Source of the DNA: Prochlorococcus sp. AG-347-I21
GTDB lineage: Bacteria; Cyanobacteriota; Cyanobacteriia; PCC-6307; Cyanobiaceae
DNA: 64,000 nt
Assembly: GCA_003279055.1 (NCBI GenBank)
Contig: QCBP01000003.1
Location: forward strand, 62,001-126,000
Direction: 5' to 3'
Below are positions 44,872 through 54,305 of the stretch, piece by piece. How positions within the stretch are numbered: the first letter of the stretch is position 1; each line of letters opens with the position of its first letter. The translations under genes were made by a program, and so were the position numbers. A model generated the notes under the pieces. That model saw only the letters and a program-made list of their open reading frames with translations. It had not been told where the DNA came from and did no database searches.

Positions 44872-45939
44872 TTAGTAAGTGTATCCTGCCACAAACAATT
44901 GCTCATCAGATGAAGGTTGAGATCCTGCTACATAGACACCTTTTGAAGCTTCAGAGTTTGCCTGGGCTCTTGCTATTAATGCTTTTTGACCCCCTTCAAC
45001 GTCGCTTCCTTTCCAGGCCTTTAAGCATGAGTGCTGTAATGCTCTTCCATAGGAGAATGAAATATTCCATAAAGCTTTCCTGTAAAGAGTGTTCATATTA
45101 TTTAAATATACAGAAGCAGCTTCTTCGCTTAACCCTCCTGATAAGAAAACTATTCCAGGAACAGATGCAGGAACGCATCTTTCCATAGTTTTTATTGTCA
45201 TTTCAGCAACTTTCATAGGATCAGCCTTTGTTGGACAATCTGCTCCATTAACAGTCATAGAAGGTTTTAATAGAGTTCCTTCTAGAAAAACTCCATTTGC
45301 TTGACAGGCAATATAAACCTGTTTTATTACCTCTTCTTGGACTTCAGCAGTTTTTTCAATAGTATGGTCACCGTCCATTAAGATTTCTGGTTCAATAATA
45401 GGTACCAAACCAGATTCTTGAACGGATCTTGCATACCTTGCTAATCCCCAGGCATTCTCTTGAATTGATAGTTTTGAAGGACAACCATCATTTGTAATTT
45501 GCAGGACTGCTCTCCACTTTGCAAATCTTGCACCTTGTTCATAATATTTTGCTGCTCTTTCAACTAATCCATCTAGGCCAGAGCAAAAAGTTTCTACATT
45601 TCCTCCTCCAGGAAGTGGATTTAGACCTTTATCGACCTTTATACCTGGAATAATACCTAAATCATTTAGTTTCTTAACCATTGACTCACCATCTTGGTGA
45701 TTCTGATAAAGAGTTTCTTCGAAGAGAATTGCACCACTTATATACTTCCCAAGACCTTCTGTAGTGAAAAGCATTCCTCTATATGCCTTCCGATTGTCTT
45801 CAGTATTCTCAACCCCAATTCCAGCTAGTCTTTTACCTACTGTTTTAGTTGATTCATCTACCGCTAATATGCCTTTCCCTTTAGAAGCTAGTAATTGAGC
45901 ATTCTCTTTAAGCTCATTTTTGTAATAATTTAAAGCCAT
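44872..45939 (-). CDS. Class I fructose-bisphosphate aldolase
   Basis: This metal-free aldolase forms a Schiff base with its substrate and is unrelated in sequence to the neighbouring class II enzyme. The 355-residue protein has the family motifs GKGILAVDEST near the start, GAILFEETLYQ, RFAKWRAVLQI, and the Schiff-base lysine in VFLEGTLLKPSM near residue 222, then FLSGGLSEEAASVYLN. The C-terminal tyrosine (AGYTY) that completes the active site is present. Both classes together suggest separate condition-specific roles. Confidence 0.95.
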   Translation of the reverse strand: MALNYYKNELKENAQLLASKGKGILAVDESTKTVGKRLAGIGVENTEDNRKAYRGMLFTTEGLGKYISGAILFEETLYQNHQDGESMVKKLNDLGIIPGIKVDKGLNPLPGGGNVETFCSGLDGLVERAAKYYEQGARFAKWRAVLQITNDGCPSKLSIQENAWGLARYARSVQESGLVPIIEPEILMDGDHTIEKTAEVQEEVIKQVYIACQANGVFLEGTLLKPSMTVNGADCPTKADPMKVAEMTIKTMERCVPASVPGIVFLSGGLSEEAASVYLNNMNTLYRKALWNISFSYGRALQHSCLKAWKGSDVEGGQKALIARAQANSEASKGVYVAGSQPSSDEQLFVAGYTY

Positions 45940-46042
45940 TCTTTAATAATTCAATTCAATTGATTTTTCCAGAATATGAAAAAAAAATAAAATCAATCCA
46001 ATACTTTATCGGGTGATAATTGCTACTTATCAATGTATAGCT

Positions 46043-47140
46043 TTAAATTTTGATTCTTAATCCGCTTTTTGAAGATTCTCTTATGGCTTCGCAAACTTTA
46101 TGACTCGCAAGTCCCTCACATAATCCTGGAATGATAGGTGTTTGATTAAAAATACTCTCAGCCCATAAATTTTGAATTCTTAATACTGGAGCTATTCTTC
46201 CATCAGTCCATGTTTTTTCAAAATTAAATCTTGAATCTGCAGTTAGATTTTGTATTTTATTTTCATTGTTTGAATATTTCAAATTAAAACCATGGACATA
46301 ATCTTTTTGGTTCTCGCTTTTGAGAATAAGTGAACCTTCGCTTCCATATATTTCTAAACTAAAACCTCTACCATTTTTAGAAATCGATGATAGAGATACC
46401 TGACATGGAATAAGATTGGAGCTATAGTTAGATATTTCTATATTAGCCAGACAAACATCCTCGCTAGTAACATAATTAAAATCAGACGAATTAGATAAAG
46501 GTCTTTTTTTGATTGATGTTGCTAACTTGCCAGATACATTTATTGATTCTCCAAAAAACCAATTCAACATGTCGAATGCATGAGTACCTAAGGCGCCAAT
46601 AACTCCTCCACCTTTTTCTTCCAAAGAATACCAATTCCAAGCTCTTTTAGGGTCAGATCTGCTACCCATTAACCAATCTAATTTGACTAAATATATTTCT
46701 CCTAAAATATTTTCATCAATAAGTTTTTTTGTCTGAAGAAAAAGGGGTACTGCTCTATATTCGAAATCAACACATACACTTAAGTTATTAATCAAAGATA
46801 TCCTCTGAAGCTCTTCTATTTCAGAGGATGATATTGAAACAGGCTTTTCTAATAGCAAATTTTTATTATTCTCAAGAGCTTGTTTTGCTAATTTAAATCT
46901 TGATTCAGGAGGAGTAGCAATAATAATACCATCAATTTCTTGAGATTTAACTAAGTCTTCCCAATCATCAAAAAAATCTAATCCAGTTTCTTTTTCTAGA
47001 ATTGATTTTTGCTTTTTGTCATAATGATAAATAGCAACAGGCGTTAAATAATTCGACTCTTTTAACGCTTCTAAATGTACTTTTTTACCAAACCCAAGTC
47101 CAGCGATTGCTATTTTTAATTTTTTATTTTTAGAATACAT
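46043..47140 (-). CDS. Gfo/Idh/MocA family oxidoreductase
   Basis: The 365-residue protein is an NAD(P)-dependent dehydrogenase of sugar-like substrates. It has the Rossmann motif IAGLGFGKKVHLEAL at 12-26, ATPPESRFKLAKQAL, and the family lysine motif LLEKPVS near residue 95. A C-terminal beta-sheet domain carries the substrate-site GGGVIGALGTHAFD with the conserved His. The substrate is unknown; inositol, galactose or other sugar derivatives are the usual range. It ends 2 bases from the preceding gene on the same strand, at the end of an accD-led group. Confidence 0.9.
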   Translation of the reverse strand: MYSKNKKLKIAIAGLGFGKKVHLEALKESNYLTPVAIYHYDKKQKSILEKETGLDFFDDWEDLVKSQEIDGIIIATPPESRFKLAKQALENNKNLLLEKPVSISSSEIEELQRISLINNLSVCVDFEYRAVPLFLQTKKLIDENILGEIYLVKLDWLMGSRSDPKRAWNWYSLEEKGGGVIGALGTHAFDMLNWFFGESINVSGKLATSIKKRPLSNSSDFNYVTSEDVCLANIEISNYSSNLIPCQVSLSSISKNGRGFSLEIYGSEGSLILKSENQKDYVHGFNLKYSNNENKIQNLTADSRFNFEKTWTDGRIAPVLRIQNLWAESIFNQTPIIPGLCEGLASHKVCEAIRESSKSGLRIKI

Positions 47141-47142
47141 TC

Positions 47143-47535
47143 TTATCCGCTATTAAACTCTGAACAGCTATTTTCAATAACTAAATCTATTAGTTCATCA
47201 TTATTGGAAGTTTGCCACTTAGAATTGAATTGAGGTATTCCATTTATGGAAGTATCTTTAAACTTTTTTTCATTGCAATTAATTCTCATTACATAAAGCG
47301 TTAACTCTCCATCATCATCAGAATTGGTTGGATTTTTGAAGAACTTTGTTAAGACACTTATTTCACCATTTGGAAGCGGTTTAATACTTCCTTTATCAAG
47401 CCATTCTTTCCCTGCATTATTCTCTTTTAGTAGGACCCAGTCAACATTTCCTATCCCATAAGAATATGGCGCAAAATTTAAAATAAAGAACAAAAGGCTT
47501 AAAGAAAAATAAAAGAAATTTGAAATAATTCTCAT
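47143..47535 (-). CDS. Hypothetical secreted protein
   Basis: The protein of about 130 residues starts with a signal peptide (MRIISNFFYFSLSLLFFILNF, cleavage likely after SYG). The mature domain is beta-rich with two cysteines (MRINCNEKKF and ENSCSEF), probably a disulfide-linked periplasmic or lumenal fold. Motifs such as GNVDWVLLKE and GKEWLDKGSI appear family-like, but I do not recognise the family. I start it at the ATG two bases from the accD stop; a longer frame back into accD is unlikely. Confidence 0.65.
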   Translation of the reverse strand: MRIISNFFYFSLSLLFFILNFAPYSYGIGNVDWVLLKENNAGKEWLDKGSIKPLPNGEISVLTKFFKNPTNSDDDGELTLYVMRINCNEKKFKDTSINGIPQFNSKWQTSNNDELIDLVIENSCSEFNSG

Positions 47536-47536
47536 T

Positions 47537-48418
47537 TTATATCTTTGCTTTTGCAAGTTCTTTTACACCATGAATTTTTAAAATTTTAGTAAGAGTATCC
47601 TTGAGATCTTTCCTTTTAACTATTACATCAACAAAACCATGCTCAAGCAGATATTCAGCTGTTTGAAAATTATCGGGTAATTTTTCTCTTAAAGTTTGTT
47701 CTATAACCCTTCTTCCAGCAAATCCAATAAGAGCTTTGGGTTCCGCCAAAATTAAATCACCTAACATTGCAAAGCTTGCTGTTACTCCTCCAGTGGTTGG
47801 ATGAGTTAATAAGGGCATATAAAGAAGATTTTTCTCTTTATGTTTTTTTAGTGCTCCAGATATTTTTGCCATTTGCATGAGACTTAACATGCCTTCTTGC
47901 ATCCTTGCGCCTCCTGATGCGCAAACGATAAGAATTGGAAAATTTTCTAAAGTTGCTCTCTCAATTATCCTTGTAATTTTTTCTCCAACTACCGAACCCA
48001 TGGATCCTCCCATAAATCTAAAATCCATAACAGCTAATGCTAAAGGCATTGAATTTACAGAACAGATACCTGTTACGACTCCATCTCTTAAACCTGTGCC
48101 TGCTTGACTTTCTTTAATTCGATCAGCATATGATCTTCTATCTTTAAAACCTAAAGGATCTGTTGGACTTAGTGAACTATCAAACTCTTCGAATGAATTT
48201 TTGTCAGCAATAATATTTATCCTTTCATCGCTATTAATCCTATTGTGGTGTCCACAATTACTACAAACATTGAAATTTGAAATCAGGTCTTTTCTATAAG
48301 CTACTTGCGAACATTCTGAACATTTAACCCACAAACCATCTCCCTCATCTGTATCTTGCGAAACTTTCCCAACAAATTGATCTTTACGCCTCGCGGCAAA
48401 CCAGTCGATTAATGACAC
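47537..48418 (-). CDS. accD: Acetyl-CoA carboxylase carboxyltransferase beta subunit
   Basis: AccD with AccA moves the carboxyl group from biotin to acetyl-CoA to give malonyl-CoA for fatty acid synthesis. The 293-residue protein has the N-terminal zinc ribbon with cysteines 33, 36, 52 and 55. The carboxyltransferase core carries [50 protein letters not shown] and [18 protein letters not shown]. It is followed by the secreted protein and the oxidoreductase with gaps of one and two bases. Confidence 0.97.
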   Translation of the reverse strand: MSLIDWFAARRKDQFVGKVSQDTDEGDGLWVKCSECSQVAYRKDLISNFNVCSNCGHHNRINSDERINIIADKNSFEEFDSSLSPTDPLGFKDRRSYADRIKESQAGTGLRDGVVTGICSVNSMPLALAVMDFRFMGGSMGSVVGEKITRIIERATLENFPILIVCASGGARMQEGMLSLMQMAKISGALKKHKEKNLLYMPLLTHPTTGGVTASFAMLGDLILAEPKALIGFAGRRVIEQTLREKLPDNFQTAEYLLEHGFVDVIVKRKDLKDTLTKILKIHGVKELAKAKI

Positions 48419-48558
48419 AACATTTCCTGTTTTTTCTATTTAAATCTAAATAAGGTACTTTTATCAAGAAAGATATATAAAAATTAGAGAATCTATAGAT
48501 TGAAAAATCCTTAAAATACAAAAGTATTATAATTTGAGTTGATAATCGAAATTAATTA

Positions 48559-49455
48559 TTATTTATTTTTCTCTTCAATCATTTTATGAATTATTGGAGT
48601 AAGAATTAGTTCCATTGCGAAACCCATTTTTCCACCATTTACAACGATACTTGTTGGACTTGACATGAATGAATCGTTAATCATTCCAAGCAAGTATTGA
48701 AAATCAATACCCCATTTCTCTCTTGCCCCTTTTCTGAAATGTATGATCACAAAGCTCTCATCAGGAGTTGGGATATTTCTGCATATGAAAGGATTTGAAG
48801 TGTCAATTGTGGGTATTCTTTGGAAATTAATATCGGTTTTGCTGAATTGTGGGCAGATGTGATTTATATAATCAGGCATTCTTCTCAATATCGTATCCAC
48901 AATGGTTTCCGCTGAGTAACCTCTTTCTGCATTATCTCTATGGATTTTTTGAATCCACTCTAAATTTGTTATCGGAACAACGCCAACAAGTAAATCAGCA
49001 TAGGATGCCACATTGTATCCATCACCTTCTACCCCGCCATGCAAACCTTCATAAAAAAGTACGTCTGTTCCCTCAGGAATATCTTCCCATGGAGTAAATT
49101 GTCCAGGTTCTAGTGATGTCCCAAGTCTTGTATTATGTTCTTCGGCTTCTTCAAGACTATGTAGATAATATCTTTTTTTTCCTCCTCCAGTTTCACCATA
49201 GATTTTAAAAAGTTCTTCTAACTTGTCAAAAAGATTAGCCTCTGGACCAAAATGAGAGAAATTTTCACCTTTTGAAAGAGCGTCTGCCATCGCTTTTTTC
49301 ATAGGCATTCTTTCAAATCTGTGGTAACTGTCACCTTCTACAACTGCAGGAACAATATCTTCTCTGGCAAAAATATGCTCAAATGCTCTTTTTACTGTAC
49401 TTGTTCCTGCTCCTGAAGATCCTGTTACAGCGACTACTGGATGACGTTTTGACAT
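48559..49455 (-). CDS. prk: Phosphoribulokinase, proteobacterial class I type
   Basis: Prk phosphorylates ribulose 5-phosphate to the Rubisco substrate. The 298-residue protein has the P-loop GSSGAGTS (12-19), catalytic EGDSYHRFER, HFGPEANLFDKL, YEGLHGGVEGDG and the IHRDNAERGYSAE region. It aligns throughout with the short octameric enzymes of proteobacteria (CbbP). It lacks the N-terminal regulatory cysteine pair expected in the longer class II enzymes of plants and many cyanobacteria. Redox control through CP12 is therefore not expected in the usual way. This suggests lateral transfer in the alpha-cyanobacterial lineage. Confidence 0.95.
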   Translation of the reverse strand: MSKRHPVVAVTGSSGAGTSTVKRAFEHIFAREDIVPAVVEGDSYHRFERMPMKKAMADALSKGENFSHFGPEANLFDKLEELFKIYGETGGGKKRYYLHSLEEAEEHNTRLGTSLEPGQFTPWEDIPEGTDVLFYEGLHGGVEGDGYNVASYADLLVGVVPITNLEWIQKIHRDNAERGYSAETIVDTILRRMPDYINHICPQFSKTDINFQRIPTIDTSNPFICRNIPTPDESFVIIHFRKGAREKWGIDFQYLLGMINDSFMSSPTSIVVNGGKMGFAMELILTPIIHKMIEEKNK

Positions 49456-49544
49456 TTTTTAAAAACAATATCTAATGATTCTGACAGGTCATATGCCAAC
49501 TTTATGTTTTACTTAAAAATATTTTTTTATTTATTAATTTTTTT

Positions 49545-50618
49545 TTAAATTTCATCCAATATTTTTTCTCCGATTTCACTGCAAGATAATACTTCAGAAG
49601 ATTCATCAGCTAAATCGGCTGTTCTAAATCCTTTTGATAAAACTTTATCAATGGCAGTTTCTAAATTTTCTGCAGCTTCTTCTTCATTTAATCCAATTTT
49701 TAACATCATGGAAACAGATAAAAGCATTGCAATAGGATTCGCTATGTTTTTACCAGCTATATCAGGAGCCGAACCATGAACAGGTTCAAAAACTCCTGGC
49801 CCATCATTGTTTAGAGAAGCAGAAGGAAGCATACCAATAGAACCAGTTAACATTGCGGCTAAGTCGCTTAAAATATCTCCAAATAAATTACTTGTTAAAA
49901 TTACATCAAATTGACCAGGATCTCTAACTAATTGCATTGCTGCATTATCAACGTACATATTGATTAGAGATATATTTTTATCTTTTGAGGTGATATTTAA
50001 AACTGTATCTCTCCATAATTGACTAACCTCAAGAACGTTTGATTTATCAACAGAACATATTTTTTTATTTCTTTGGTTAGCAATTTTTATTGCTATTTCT
50101 GTTATTTTCTCTATTTCGGCCGAATCATAAACCATCGTATTGAAAGCTTTTGGGATTTTTGTATTTGTTATATATCCTCTTGGTTTCCCAAAATAAATTC
50201 CCCCTATTAATTCTCTTATAACAATAAGATCTACATGCTCAACGATTTCTTTTTTTAATGTACTTGCATCTAATAGAGATTTTCTTATTTTGACAGGCCT
50301 GATATTTGCGAAAAGGTTTAGGGCAGATCTTAACTTTAGTAATCCACTTTCTGGCCTTAATTCTCTTGCAAGAGAGTCATATTTAATATCGCCTACACAT
50401 GCTAAAAGTACAGCATCACTTTTTTTGCATTGATCAAGTGTCTCATCTGGAGCAGGAGTCCCATATTTTTCATAAGCTATCCCTCCAAATAATTCTTCAA
50501 TAATCTCAATATCGAAATTATGATTTTTTGAAAGCTTTTTTAAAACTTTTTTTGAAACTTCTGAAATCTCTGGTCCAATTCCGTCCCCTGACAATAAAAC
50601 TATCTTATATTTCTTCAT
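49545..50618 (-). CDS. leuB: 3-isopropylmalate dehydrogenase
   Basis: LeuB oxidatively decarboxylates 3-isopropylmalate in leucine synthesis. The 357-residue protein starts with LSGDGIGPEI and contains RPESGLLKLR, the active-site VIRELIGGIYFG, the metal-binding DLAAMLTGSIGMLPSASL, and the NAD-binding EPVHGSAPDIAGKNIANP. The EPVHGSAPDIAG motif and the length favour LeuB over isocitrate or tartrate dehydrogenase. It lies 29 bases downstream of lpxD. Confidence 0.97.
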   Translation of the reverse strand: MKKYKIVLLSGDGIGPEISEVSKKVLKKLSKNHNFDIEIIEELFGGIAYEKYGTPAPDETLDQCKKSDAVLLACVGDIKYDSLARELRPESGLLKLRSALNLFANIRPVKIRKSLLDASTLKKEIVEHVDLIVIRELIGGIYFGKPRGYITNTKIPKAFNTMVYDSAEIEKITEIAIKIANQRNKKICSVDKSNVLEVSQLWRDTVLNITSKDKNISLINMYVDNAAMQLVRDPGQFDVILTSNLFGDILSDLAAMLTGSIGMLPSASLNNDGPGVFEPVHGSAPDIAGKNIANPIAMLLSVSMMLKIGLNEEEAAENLETAIDKVLSKGFRTADLADESSEVLSCSEIGEKILDEI

Positions 50619-50647
50619 TTGAATTTTTGTTTATTAAGAACAATAAA

Positions 50648-51682
50648 TTATTGTTTGTCTAATTGTCTAAGTTTTTTTGCTAATTCTGGTAATTTTTTAA
50701 ATATACTTGAACTCCTTAGCCATGATTTATTTTCCATCGCGGGGAAACCACTAATCACCTTGCCATCTTCTATGTCACAATGAATTCCGCATTTTGAACT
50801 CGCAATGACATTATTCCCAACTTTTACTCTATTATTAACACCTACTTGCCCTGCCAAAATAACACCATCTCCAATATTTGCTCCTCCAGCTATACCAACT
50901 TGAGCTGCAAATGCACAATTCTTTCCAATTTTAACTCCATGACCTATTTGTATTAAATTATCCAATTTTGTTCCCTCATCAATAAAAGTAAATCCAACTG
51001 CGGGCCTATCAATACAACAATTAGTTCCAATTTCAACAAAACTCATTATTTTTACACCACCTTTTTGAGGCATCTTTACCCATTTGCCATTTTTAGGAAT
51101 AAAACCAAATCCCTCTGATCCAATAACAGAATTTGAATTAATTACACAATTATTTTTTAGAGTGGTATTTTCGTAAATAACACAATTTGGATGAATTATA
51201 TTATTGTTGCCTATTAGAACATTGCCTAAAATTGATGCTCCAGAAAGAATACGATTATTATCACCAATTACAGTATTTTCTCCAATATATACATTAGGTC
51301 CAATATGGCAATCTGCTCCAATTATTGCTTTTGAATCTATAACCGCTGAAGCGTGAACTCCTGGTTTGAAATTGATATTTTTATATAAACAATCCAATAC
51401 TTCTGCAAATGCAATTCTTGGGTTTTTAACGATTATGTTGGATATATTGTGTTTCTTTAGGGTACTAATGACTTCTTCGTTATTAGTAGTTATTATTGCA
51501 GATGCTTTAGTTTGATCTAATTTTTCTTTAAGGATATTATTTTCTTCTAAAAAAGATATTTGATTTTTAACTGCAGCATCTAATGAGGCAGCATCATCTA
51601 TATATAAATCTTCAAAAATATTGGCCCTAATAAAATTTGAATTTCCTTTTTTTATTAGATCAACTAAATCACTTAAAAGCAT
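50648..51682 (-). CDS. lpxD: UDP-3-O-acylglucosamine N-acyltransferase
   Basis: LpxD adds the N-linked acyl chain to UDP-3-O-acyl-glucosamine in lipid A synthesis. The 344-residue trimeric protein has an N-terminal uridine-binding domain followed by left-handed beta-helix hexapeptide repeats (IGADCHIGPNVYIGENTVIG and onward). The catalytic His lies in LIQIGHGVKIG. Its presence indicates outer-membrane LPS of some kind, consistent with lptB in the same window. It sits between proB and leuB in a tight run of genes. Confidence 0.95.
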   Translation of the reverse strand: MLLSDLVDLIKKGNSNFIRANIFEDLYIDDAASLDAAVKNQISFLEENNILKEKLDQTKASAIITTNNEEVISTLKKHNISNIIVKNPRIAFAEVLDCLYKNINFKPGVHASAVIDSKAIIGADCHIGPNVYIGENTVIGDNNRILSGASILGNVLIGNNNIIHPNCVIYENTTLKNNCVINSNSVIGSEGFGFIPKNGKWVKMPQKGGVKIMSFVEIGTNCCIDRPAVGFTFIDEGTKLDNLIQIGHGVKIGKNCAFAAQVGIAGGANIGDGVILAGQVGVNNRVKVGNNVIASSKCGIHCDIEDGKVISGFPAMENKSWLRSSSIFKKLPELAKKLRQLDKQ

Positions 51683-51701
51683 TTTTCAGTTTTAATTTTT
51701 T

Positions 51702-52784
51702 CTAAGAGAGAGCAAGAACATCTCTGTGTACGACAATTACCGAGGAGTTGTTATTTTCTTTATTATTTAAGATACTTCTTAATTTGTCGCTACTTATTGA
51801 TACTAAACCTTTTGCAACCTCTTTATCATTTGTATTTACGATTTTAACTGCCTGATTAATCGTAAAGTTTCCTTCTACATTCTTAACACCAACCGCTAAA
51901 AGTGAAGCACCTTTTTTTTTAATTGCAAAAGAAGCGCCATCATCTAAAGTAATTTTCCCTACTGTTTGAATTGCATGTGAAAGCCAACTTTTTTTGTTTC
52001 CTATAGGTTTTTCTACTGGATAAAATAAAGTTCCAATTTTATTATCATTAAAAATTTCAATTAAGTTTTTTTTATTAGTTCCATCCATTAGTTGGACTTC
52101 GACTCCTCCTTTTGTTGCTATTTCTGCAGAAATTAATTTTGTAGAAATTCCTCCTGTTCCCCATTCATTATGTGAGTTTTGAATATTTTTATCTTTAATT
52201 TCCTTTAATTCACTATTATGAACTTCTTTAATAGGTTGCGCATCTTTATTATTACGTGGATCTTTTGAGTATAGATTTTCAATATCGGTTAATAAAATAA
52301 GCTTGTTAGCATTTATAGCCAAGGCAACTAAAGCAGAGAGGGTATCATTATCTCCATATTTAAGCTCTTCATTTGCTACGGTATCATTTTCATTTACTAT
52401 TGGAATAACATTTAAATCGATTAATTTTTTTAACGTTTTAGAAGCGTTATTAAAGGATTCTCGTGAATTGAAATCAGCTTTAGTTAATAAAATTTGAGCA
52501 ATATTATGACCTAATTTATTAAATACTTTATCGTATAAGGACATTAAATTAACTTGACCTACTGCAGCTGTAGCTTGAAGGGTACTTAAATCATTTGGTC
52601 TCGTTTTAATATTTAATTTTTGGCAACCTAATCCAACGGCTCCACTAGTTACTAAAATTAATTTGTTTCCTTTTGAAAGAAAACTTGTAAAGGATCTAGA
52701 AAGGTTTTCAATAACTTCTTCTGTAGATGTTTCATCTGTTCCTCTTAAAATACTAGTACCAATTTTTATAACCCAAGTTTTCAT
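51702..52784 (-). CDS. proB: Glutamate 5-kinase
   Basis: ProB phosphorylates glutamate as the first step of proline synthesis. The 360-residue protein has the amino acid kinase domain ([25 protein letters not shown], the glutamate-site [31 protein letters not shown]) and a C-terminal PUA domain ([19 protein letters not shown]). It overlaps the YqeG-like gene by four bases and precedes lpxD by 19 bases. Confidence 0.96.
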   Translation of the reverse strand: MKTWVIKIGTSILRGTDETSTEEVIENLSRSFTSFLSKGNKLILVTSGAVGLGCQKLNIKTRPNDLSTLQATAAVGQVNLMSLYDKVFNKLGHNIAQILLTKADFNSRESFNNASKTLKKLIDLNVIPIVNENDTVANEELKYGDNDTLSALVALAINANKLILLTDIENLYSKDPRNNKDAQPIKEVHNSELKEIKDKNIQNSHNEWGTGGISTKLISAEIATKGGVEVQLMDGTNKKNLIEIFNDNKIGTLFYPVEKPIGNKKSWLSHAIQTVGKITLDDGASFAIKKKGASLLAVGVKNVEGNFTINQAVKIVNTNDKEVAKGLVSISSDKLRSILNNKENNNSSVIVVHRDVLALS

Positions 52785-53275
52785 TTTATAAAATGAGAAA
52801 TTAATTTTTCTATTATCAAAGTTAAATTAAATTTTATAGGCAAGCCATCTCTATTTAATCGCTTAACTAATATTGTTTTTATATCACATCTATTCCCAAC
52901 AATAATATCTGTAAAAATTCTGTCGCCAATAATGGCTATATTTTTTGGCTCTCTGCCAATTTCTTTGATAGCAGACAAAGTTACTTTTTTTCTTGGTTTT
53001 GATGCATTGTATTTATACCTTAAATTTAATTCTTTCGCTATTTTTGCGATTCTTTTTTTTGATGGATTATTACTTATTAGATACAAGGAGAAAAGTTTTT
53101 TAGATTCTATGATCCAATTTTTTACAACTTTTGGGATCATATTAGATTTTCTATTTACTAAAGTCCCATCCACATCTAGCAATAAAGAATTAATTCCTTT
53201 TTTTTGCAATTCAGATTGAGAAATATTATATATTGGTAAGTTTGAATCCCAATAGACTTTTAGGATAGATCTCAT
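52781..53275 (-). CDS. YqeG-like HAD-superfamily phosphatase
   Basis: The 164-residue protein is a HAD IIIA phosphatase of the YqeG family. The nucleophile motif DVDGTLV lies near residue 35, motif II is LISNNP, and a lysine-rich motif III precedes [15 protein letters not shown] (motif IV). YqeG relatives in bacteria and mitochondria (Gep4) dephosphorylate phosphatidylglycerophosphate, so a role in phosphatidylglycerol synthesis is plausible. Thylakoids need this lipid, and pgsA lies about 7 kb away. It overlaps proB by four bases. Confidence 0.85.
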   Translation of the reverse strand: MRSILKVYWDSNLPIYNISQSELQKKGINSLLLDVDGTLVNRKSNMIPKVVKNWIIESKKLFSLYLISNNPSKKRIAKIAKELNLRYKYNASKPRKKVTLSAIKEIGREPKNIAIIGDRIFTDIIVGNRCDIKTILVKRLNRDGLPIKFNLTLIIEKLISHFIK

Positions 53276-53280
53276 TGATT

Positions 53281-53817
53281 TTAGGAACTACTTTTTTCAA
53301 GCTCAGTTTCAATCAAAGGTTGAATTCTATCGAACTCATCATCTTCAACTAATAAGGCACCTTTGTCTTTTAACTTACCCACAATAAAAAAAGGATCTAG
53401 TGGTATATATAAACCATATTCTTGATCAAAAAGATTAAAGTTAACGAGTAATTCATAACTCTCACTATCATCATCGACGTAATCTTCTTCTAATTCATCG
53501 TAAATTGGTTCTTCAAGTTCTCCTGATACTGTTAATGTTACTGCTGATCTGATAAGTCTTAAATCATGTTCTTGAAGAACTGCTTCAGCATTTTTTAGTA
53601 TTTGTTCATTTTTATCTATTTTCTCAATTAATTCAGGTTCATCTTTTTCATTTATCTTAAAAAGACTTACTGGAGTATCAACTGGTGTTAATAAAGCATA
53701 TTCTTGGCCTTCAACACTTACTAATTGTTCAAGATAACAAAATAGCTCGTTTCCATTTGAGTCATTTAATAAAAGAGTCTGTGCATCATAATTATCATTT
53801 GAATTGGCTTCTTTCAT
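53281..53817 (-). CDS. DUF3727 family protein
   Basis: The 178-residue acidic protein matches cyanobacterial and plant DUF3727: TLLLNDSNGNELFCYLEQ, VEGQEYALLTPVDTPV, then RSAVTLTVSGEL and QEYGLYIPLDPFFIVGK. A run of acidic residues (YDELEEDYVDDDSES) links its two DUF1292-like beta domains. The function is unknown. It lies five bases before the YqeG-like gene and 26 bases after ruvX, an arrangement typical of cyanobacterial ruvX neighbourhoods. Confidence 0.85.
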   Translation of the reverse strand: MKEANSNDNYDAQTLLLNDSNGNELFCYLEQLVSVEGQEYALLTPVDTPVSLFKINEKDEPELIEKIDKNEQILKNAEAVLQEHDLRLIRSAVTLTVSGELEEPIYDELEEDYVDDDSESYELLVNFNLFDQEYGLYIPLDPFFIVGKLKDKGALLVEDDEFDRIQPLIETELEKSSS

Positions 53818-53843
53818 TTAAAAATTATCTATCCTTTTTAATA

Positions 53844-54305
53844 CTAATATTTTATCTGACGTTTACCAGCTATTTCTTCTAATTCAGGACCCTCTTCGAT
53901 CCATTGTTCAAGTATTATTTTTGCTGAAAAACTATCAATTAATCCGGATTTATCTTTTTTTATTCCAAATCTTTCTGAAGATTCCCAAGTTGAACTATGT
54001 TCATTGACATAAGAAAATGGAAGCTTTAATTCATTTGAAAGTAATTGACCGTAATTTTTACAGTCAATAGCTTGAGTGGTCATTTGACCTTCATCATCTA
54101 GCGGAATACCCACAATAAAACCAGTCAAATTATATTGATTTATATAATTTTTAATGATTTTAATCTCTTGATTATTTTCAAATCGTTTTACTGCTGGAAG
54201 TATATTTGATGTTATGCAGAGGGGATCACAATAAGCTAATCCTATTCTTTTGGTACCTATATCCAAACTCAAAATTGACTTGGGTTTGGGTTTGCAAAAT
54301 TTCAC
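53844..54305 (-). CDS. ruvX: RuvX/YqgF RNase H-like nuclease
   Basis: RuvX (YqgF) is an RNase H-fold nuclease linked to Holliday junction resolution and to pre-16S rRNA 5'-end processing. The 153-residue protein has the N-terminal catalytic [16 protein letters not shown] with the first Asp, [17 protein letters not shown], a glutamate strand [10 protein letters not shown] and the terminal Asp in [11 protein letters not shown]. It overlaps the upstream unknown gene by four bases. Confidence 0.92.
   Translation of the reverse strand: MKFCKPKPKSILSLDIGTKRIGLAYCDPLCITSNILPAVKRFENNQEIKIIKNYINQYNLTGFIVGIPLDDEGQMTTQAIDCKNYGQLLSNELKLPFSYVNEHSSTWESSERFGIKKDKSGLIDSFSAKIILEQWIEEGPELEEIAGKRQIKY

Noticed and set aside
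46014-46032. 6-bp inverted repeat TGATAA/TTATCA between the Gfo/Idh gene and the class I aldolase gene
   Set aside because: The arms are short and AT-rich, and no T-run follows. Expected by chance at this base composition.
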